A DNA stretch of 9,788 nt from JBFLVQ01 sp040758525 (lineage in GTDB: Bacteria > Acidobacteriota > Blastocatellia > Chloracidobacteriales > JADJPF01), in the NCBI GenBank assembly GCA_040758525.1, contig JBFLVQ010000351.1, forward strand, positions 1 through 9,788, written 5' to 3'. Shown one piece after another: positions 5,729 through 9,788 of this stretch. The position numbers and the translations under genes were made by a program. Every line of letters begins with the position of its first letter. Position 1 is the stretch's first letter. Below the pieces are notes generated by a model. It did no database searches and was not told where the DNA came from. It saw only the letters and a program-made list of their open reading frames with translations.

Positions 5729-8700
5729 TTAATCGTTCTGATCAACTCTGTTGAGCTGCCAGAGATAAAATTCATCTATATCTACACCATACTTTTGTGC
5801 GCCACTAAGAAAATTTTTGCGAAAGCGGGCATTGGTTAGATAGTGGCACTCTTTTAAAAAGAGTGTGCGGTACCGTTCTGGATGCTTCTTAAGTAAGAGC
5901 ACATCTTTTTCGAAATGATTGCCATAAATCCATCCTTCTTTCTGCTGGTAAGGTTGAGGAGGATGATAAACACGTACATCGTGTCCATAAGGAATTTCTC
6001 CATAGTTTAATGCACGCCAGGCTAGATCTGTGTCTTCACGAAAATGTGGATGATCAAATAGGCTATCAAAACCGTCAATAGTCATAAATACTTCTCGTTG
6101 CAAGAACAGATTCGCAGTCATAAAGCCCATTCCCTCAAAGCCAACATTGCTTACAATACGATAATTTGTATCCTTAACATTATCTGAGAATACTTGACCT
6201 TCAATACCTACCACCTGAGGATTGTCAAAATAATCAACGGCTTTCTCCAGCCAGTCTGGTCTAGGTTGGCAATCATCATCGGTAAAGGCTAGCACTTTTC
6301 CACGTGCATAGAATGCTGCGGTATTGCGTGCATTTACTGCTCCTTTCACATCGGTATGAATGTAGAAAATATCAAGGTCAGGATATTGTGTATATCCATT
6401 CCAGCAATTATGACTCTGATCAACGATAATAACCTCGAAATCTTTGAATGTTTGTGCACGTAGATGAGCAATTAATTCCTCTAGTAAATGATGTCTTTGA
6501 TAAGTTGGTACAATAATAGAAAAGAACGGAGCAGGCTGGTTAATTTTTGCTCTTAATCTTTCCAGTAGCAGTCCTAGTTTTGCCGAGATTCTCTCCCAAG
6601 AATAGACTTCTGCTACTAAGCGATCTGCAGCGATAGCAAGTTTACGTGCATATAGTCGATCTTCTACCACCTGCTTAATAGCCATGACAAAATCGACTGC
6701 TTCACAAACATGGAATGCTTTTTCTGGTCCTGATAAGATCCCTCGCGCACCTATTGGAGTAGAGATTATTGGTAGTCGTGCCGCCATAAAATCAAACATT
6801 TTTATATTTGTGCCAGAACCAGAAAACATTGGATTGATCGCTAGATCTGCGGCGGCAAAATAATCGAGTTTTTCTTCTTCTGTCAGGCGACCAGTCAAGC
6901 GTATATTGGCGGTCAAGGCCGTTTTCAAATGATTTAACCGATCTACTACACCACCAGCAATAACAAAAGTTATTTCCGGAAGCATAGGAGCTAAAGTTGT
7001 ACAGATAAATATTGCCGCTTCAACATTCGGCTGAAAAGGGCTGCCAATAAAGAGCGCTAACGGTTTATCATCTATTCCCAGCTTCTGCTTTATCTGATTG
7101 CGTCTGGATTCTTCAATAAAAGAGAACCTGTTTATAAATGTACCATTGGGAACAATAAGAATCTTGCTGTAAGGAATATTGTAAAGTTTGTGGAATAGTT
7201 CTCGATCTTCATGCGAGCAGGCTAACACAAGATCCGCAGCCTGGCAGAGTTCATATTCTAGACACGCTACATGCTTTACCAGCTCTGTACCAGTAGCGCC
7301 ATCGTCTAATAACATCGCTCGTAGTAAGCCTTCTACATTATGAGAGTCGTAGATAATCAGTTGAGAGTTTTTGCGTAACTGATCTTTAACTAATGGATAG
7401 ATCCAAGGGTGTGAAAAGATCACAATATCTGCTTGCGCCGTTTGTGTGCTTGCTGCAGCAATAAATTGAGGCGAAAGGTGAGCTAAAAGATCAAATGATA
7501 CATCGATAATATTTTTCCCACCCGCCTGCTGTCGTAATTCATCATTAGCGAGAAAGTGTTCATTGCTTAATGGCACAGTGATCTCTGTTAATGTATCACT
7601 ATGGCGATGGTGTCGATACTTCTCTCCAGGCCAGTCATAAGTGCCTATATAAGTAGTTGGCAATCTCTTACCTAATCCATGATAAAGCCCTAACAGCCGC
7701 AGTCTACCACCTCCGACAGCAGGCTCTATAGGTTGCATATCTAAGACAGTAACTTGATAAGTTTGAGAAGAGCTTTGATTATCTGTTTTTGCTGGATTGG
7801 TAAAGCGCTTATGGATCTGATTTTCAGAACCGATCGTTGATGTTAATTGTGAAATAACAAAGTCCCAGTTGAGCTGAGCGATTGCAGAACTTCCTTTCCT
7901 ACCCATCTCCGCTGCTTCTTCTGGATGATCAATAAGATATTGAATTTTATGAGCAATCGCTTTTGGCGAGGGTTTTACGATAAAGCCATTTTCCCCATCC
8001 TTAACAAAATGGGTTGGCTCTCCTGAATCATAACAGGTAATAACAGGCTTTTTGCTGCTAAATGCTTCAATGGTAATTAAACCATAGTCTTCCTGTAGCG
8101 GCACAAATGGTACTACTAATGCTCTTGAATAAAGCTCAATAAGCTGTTGCTCGCTTACTCTACCAAGAAATTCGATTCTCTTATCATCATAAGCCAGTGA
8201 TCGGAAATAATGCTCATCTTCGCCTGTACCGGCAATCTTGAGTGTAATATCTCTCTGGATCTGTTTGAAGGCTCTGATTATCAGATCAACCCGTTTCCAT
8301 CTATGCAGTCGCCCTGGCAAGAAGACGTATTCACCTTGGCGTGGTTGCTGAAAACCAGTCAATACAGGAGGAGGGTGCAGGGTGTGAAATTTGATCTGTC
8401 GCCAGAAAGAATCAACTCGATACAATCTTTTAAAAGCTTCACTCCCTACAGCAAAATGTTTTTGTACCCGATCAGGATGCAACCCATGTTTATCAAGTGT
8501 GTGAATCAACTGTCGTTGCTGTTTTTGTATAGATGTACCTGTGCCATACTCAGGCTTGAACATATCATAGAAGACTCGTATGGTATGAAGTAAGTATGAG
8601 ACATGGTTATGATGACGCACCATATAAGTAGGCGCTTTGGTTGAGATCACTAGATCATAGCCACGTAGATCAAGATCATAACAGGCCAAGTATGAGGCAA

Positions 8701-8854
8701 GAATTGTATCAAAGTTAGATTCATCAATGATAACTTCGATCTGATCAACATTATGAACTGTCTTGCGTAAGTTGCGTACTAATTCTTGAAAAAGAGCCTC
8801 TGCGCCACCTTTTTCGCAGGATTTCATTGTTGGTGTTACAACAGCAATATTCAT
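5729..8854 (-). CDS. Triple glycosyltransferase fusion (GT4-GT4-GT2)
   Basis: A 1041-residue protein with three transferase units. Unit 1 (about 1-342) is GT4, with MNIAVVTPT and KGGAEALFQ at the N-terminus, LPGRLHRWKRVD near 179-190 and an intact EX7E motif (E255, E263) in QEDYGLITIEAF. A polar linker (about 343-365, QSSSQ) leads to unit 2 (about 366-770). Unit 2 is also GT4-like, with YDSHNVEG, VPNGTFINRF, FIGSPFQPN and GSGTNIKMFDFMAARLPI, but serine and aspartate (S680, D688) stand where EX7E is expected. Unit 3 (about 778-1020) is GT2, with FSIIVPTYQR, FTDDDC (859-861) and the REDTDLAWRA block. No signal peptide or clear membrane helix is seen, so it should be cytoplasmic and act on a membrane-bound acceptor. 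ATG 8854 is chosen because the Rossmann strand starts there. An upstream frame to 8965 overlaps the previous gene. It sits inside the glycan cluster, 13 bases after the coiled-coil gene. Confidence 0.88.
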   Translation of the reverse strand: MNIAVVTPTMKSCEKGGAEALFQELVRNLRKTVHNVDQIEVIIDESNFDTILASYLACYDLDLRGYDLVISTKAPTYMVRHHNHVSYLLHTIRVFYDMFKPEYGTGTSIQKQQRQLIHTLDKHGLHPDRVQKHFAVGSEAFKRLYRVDSFWRQIKFHTLHPPPVLTGFQQPRQGEYVFLPGRLHRWKRVDLIIRAFKQIQRDITLKIAGTGEDEHYFRSLAYDDKRIEFLGRVSEQQLIELYSRALVVPFVPLQEDYGLITIEAFSSKKPVITCYDSGEPTHFVKDGENGFIVKPSPKAIAHKIQYLIDHPEEAAEMGRKGSSAIAQLNWDFVISQLTSTIGSENQIHKRFTNPAKTDNQSSSQTYQVTVLDMQPIEPAVGGGRLRLLGLYHGLGKRLPTTYIGTYDWPGEKYRHHRHSDTLTEITVPLSNEHFLANDELRQQAGGKNIIDVSFDLLAHLSPQFIAAASTQTAQADIVIFSHPWIYPLVKDQLRKNSQLIIYDSHNVEGLLRAMLLDDGATGTELVKHVACLEYELCQAADLVLACSHEDRELFHKLYNIPYSKILIVPNGTFINRFSFIEESRRNQIKQKLGIDDKPLALFIGSPFQPNVEAAIFICTTLAPMLPEITFVIAGGVVDRLNHLKTALTANIRLTGRLTEEEKLDYFAAADLAINPMFSGSGTNIKMFDFMAARLPIISTPIGARGILSGPEKAFHVCEAVDFVMAIKQVVEDRLYARKLAIAADRLVAEVYSWERISAKLGLLLERLRAKINQPAPFFSIIVPTYQRHHLLEELIAHLRAQTFKDFEVIIVDQSHNCWNGYTQYPDLDIFYIHTDVKGAVNARNTAAFYARGKVLAFTDDDCQPRPDWLEKAVDYFDNPQVVGIEGQVFSDNVKDTNYRIVSNVGFEGMGFMTANLFLQREVFMTIDGFDSLFDHPHFREDTDLAWRALNYGEIPYGHDVRVYHPPQPYQQKEGWIYGNHFEKDVLLLKKHPERYRTLFLKECHYLTNARFRKNFLSGAQKYGVDIDEFYLWQLNRVDQND

Positions 8855-8867
8855 AAACAGAATACCA

Positions 8868-9392
8868 TTAAGATCCTTGATTATCAGACAATCTACACTC
8901 TTTGCTGGTATTTTCAGCAATCTCTGATTGTGTCTCAAGATCTGGTGTCGCTTGATGCTGAGCATTCTCTGCTGAGATTATACGGATACGCTCTGTGAGA
9001 TTGGCGATCTGAATATCCTTTGTAGCTAACTCTTTCTCTAGTTTCTTAAGTTCATCATAAAAGCTACCTAAGAGTTGTAAGACAGAGCCGTTAAATTGTC
9101 TTTGTTGTTCTGTAATAAATGATGAGAAGAAGATAACCAGTCTGCCGGTCCAGTGTGCTAGCAGTTGTAGCGGCCCACGATAGTGTGCAAAAGATGGCAC
9201 TTCTCTGCCGATATTGGCAAATTGTCTAGCCATCCCCAGATTACTATCGAGTTTTTGCCAATCGATCTTTATTGAATCAGAGGCCGATTGTGTCTCTGTG
9301 ATGTTGTCTTGACGCTGTCGTTGCGCCACTTCCTGACGAATTTTAGTCATCAATTCATCAACATTAACTTGGGAATTACCTCTTTTAAACAC
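8868..9392 (-). CDS. Coiled-coil protein resembling the N-terminal region of glycan-locus methyltransferases
   Basis: A 174-residue protein with no catalytic domain that I can see. Near the N-terminus is VNVDELMTKIRQEVAQRQ (about 9-26), like the 'NVDxIMxEIR' opening of many SAM-dependent methyltransferases in polysaccharide loci. The region 54-105 (VPSFAHYRGPLQLLAHWTG, then a hydrophobic amphipathic stretch LVIFFSSFITEQQRQFN) also matches that N-terminal region. It continues into a coiled coil (about 108-148, LKKLEKELATKDIQIANLTERI) and a polar tail. The methyltransferase domain that normally follows is absent. The role is unknown: a scaffold, membrane anchor or length-setting partner is possible. 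The start is GTG 9392, because GGAGG lies six bases before it. Another GTG at 9413 has no such site. It is 57 bases after the TPR gene and 13 before the GT fusion, so it is probably co-transcribed with both. Confidence 0.68.
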   Translation of the reverse strand: MFKRGNSQVNVDELMTKIRQEVAQRQRQDNITETQSASDSIKIDWQKLDSNLGMARQFANIGREVPSFAHYRGPLQLLAHWTGRLVIFFSSFITEQQRQFNGSVLQLLGSFYDELKKLEKELATKDIQIANLTERIRIISAENAQHQATPDLETQSEIAENTSKECRLSDNQGS

Positions 9393-9398
9393 TAACGG

Positions 9399-9403
9399 CC
9401 TCC
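9399..9403 (-). promoter_or_regulatory. Ribosome binding site fixing the GTG start of the coiled-coil gene
   Basis: CGGAGG on the minus strand, six bases before GTG 9392. This favours that start over the in-frame GTG at 9413. The short gap 9393-9449 is notably GC-rich compared with its flanks, and no promoter is apparent in it. Confidence 0.6.
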
Positions 9404-9449
9404 GCACCGGCACTCACACCGACCTAAAGATCTTATCCACAATTCGAAA

Positions 9450-9788
9450 CTATTTTGCCATAGACAGGCTTTCCTTAAGTCTCTCAAGATTAAAGCGTGC
9501 CTTATCAAAGTCTGGTTTAAGACGTAGTGCTTCCTCATAATGTTTAACCGCTTCTATAATTTTGTGCTGTTTTGCCAGCGCGACAGCTAAGTTATAGTGG
9601 CCTTCTGCAAAAGTAGGATTAAGGCGTACTACTTCTTGATAGTGTTGTGTGGCTTCATCAGGTCGATTATGAGCAAGTAGAACCATACCAAGATTCAAAT
9701 GTATCTGTATATTGTTTGAAGTTACAGCCAATGAATGTTTAAATATTGTTTCGCTACTGATCCATTTCTCAGTCTGTAAAAAAGCAAT
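9450..9788 (-). CDS. TPR protein, C-terminus of a TMTC-like (PMT/O-mannosyltransferase-type) membrane glycosyltransferase
   Basis: The frame is open to the right edge, so the 5' part lies outside. The visible 112 residues begin with LQTEKWISSETIFKHSLAVT. This closely follows the 'Q-x-W-x-x-SETLF-x-HAL' junction that joins the multi-pass membrane domain to the TPR domain in TMTC-like bacterial proteins. Two to three TPR units follow, for example NPTFAEGHYNLAVALAKQHK and IIEAVKHYEEALRLKPDF, with the expected A, Y, L and P positions. Such proteins are thought to transfer sugars from lipid-linked donors to proteins on the periplasmic side, but the catalytic part cannot be checked here. A TTG at 9731 could be mistaken for a start; the conserved segment upstream shows that the gene continues. 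It is the first visible gene of the glycan cluster. Confidence 0.72.
   Translation of the reverse strand: MAFLQTEKWISSETIFKHSLAVTSNNIQIHLNLGMVLLAHNRPDEATQHYQEVVRLNPTFAEGHYNLAVALAKQHKIIEAVKHYEEALRLKPDFDKARFNLERLKESLSMAK

Noticed and set aside
8210..8593. 127-codon plus-strand frame opposite the GT fusion
   Set aside because: It is antisense to a conserved GT4 domain, with no ribosome site and no recognisable family.
8855..8965. 37-residue N-terminal extension of the GT fusion
   Set aside because: It would overlap the coiled-coil gene, and the GT4 domain begins precisely at MNIAVVTPT.

Overview
The window comes from a Gram-negative (diderm) bacterium. It encodes an outer-membrane beta-barrel protein ending in the C-terminal phenylalanine typical of such barrels, and envelope glycan enzymes. 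Base composition is moderate (mid-40s % GC by eye). The combination of a coiled-coil 'putative porin', a TMTC-like TPR protein, a PC4-like protein and giant glycosyltransferase (GT) fusions would suit Acidobacteriota or a similar environmental phylum. That placement is a guess; no rRNA or marker gene is present. No tRNA, CRISPR, insertion sequence or phage gene was seen.

Left part (1-3064): the 3' end of a metallophosphoesterase gene (+) runs into a minus-strand group. Read in its own direction, this group is a small PC4-like protein, an Xaa-Pro dipeptidase (pepQ) and an agmatinase/ureohydrolase. The last two genes are joined by a 4-base ATGA overlap. The group looks like a small nitrogen/amino-acid salvage operon. 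The PC4-like gene has its own promoter and ribosome site.

Middle (3065-4779): a 284-base divergent control region carries a promoter for the PC4-like gene. On the other side it has a weaker promoter candidate lying on an imperfect 16-base inverted repeat. It leads into a secreted 476-residue porin-like protein with an N-terminal coiled coil, a Pro/Thr/Ala linker and a C-terminal barrel.

Right part (4783-9788): a minus-strand glycan-assembly cluster enters from the right edge. In order of transcription it contains the C-terminus of a TMTC-like TPR protein, a small coiled-coil protein resembling the N-terminal part of methyltransferases found in glycan loci, a 1041-residue GT4-GT4-GT2 fusion and a stand-alone GT2. 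Spacing is tight (57, 13 and 7 bases). The genes probably cooperate in building a surface polysaccharide or a protein-linked glycan. The triple fusion beside the orphan coiled-coil protein is the most interesting part of the window. Its arrangement recalls polymerase-plus-ruler systems such as WbdA/WbdD, although no such activity can be proven from sequence alone.

No convincing rho-independent terminator was found. Both convergent gene pairs abut or overlap (24-base overlap at 250-273, 3-base gap at 4780-4782).
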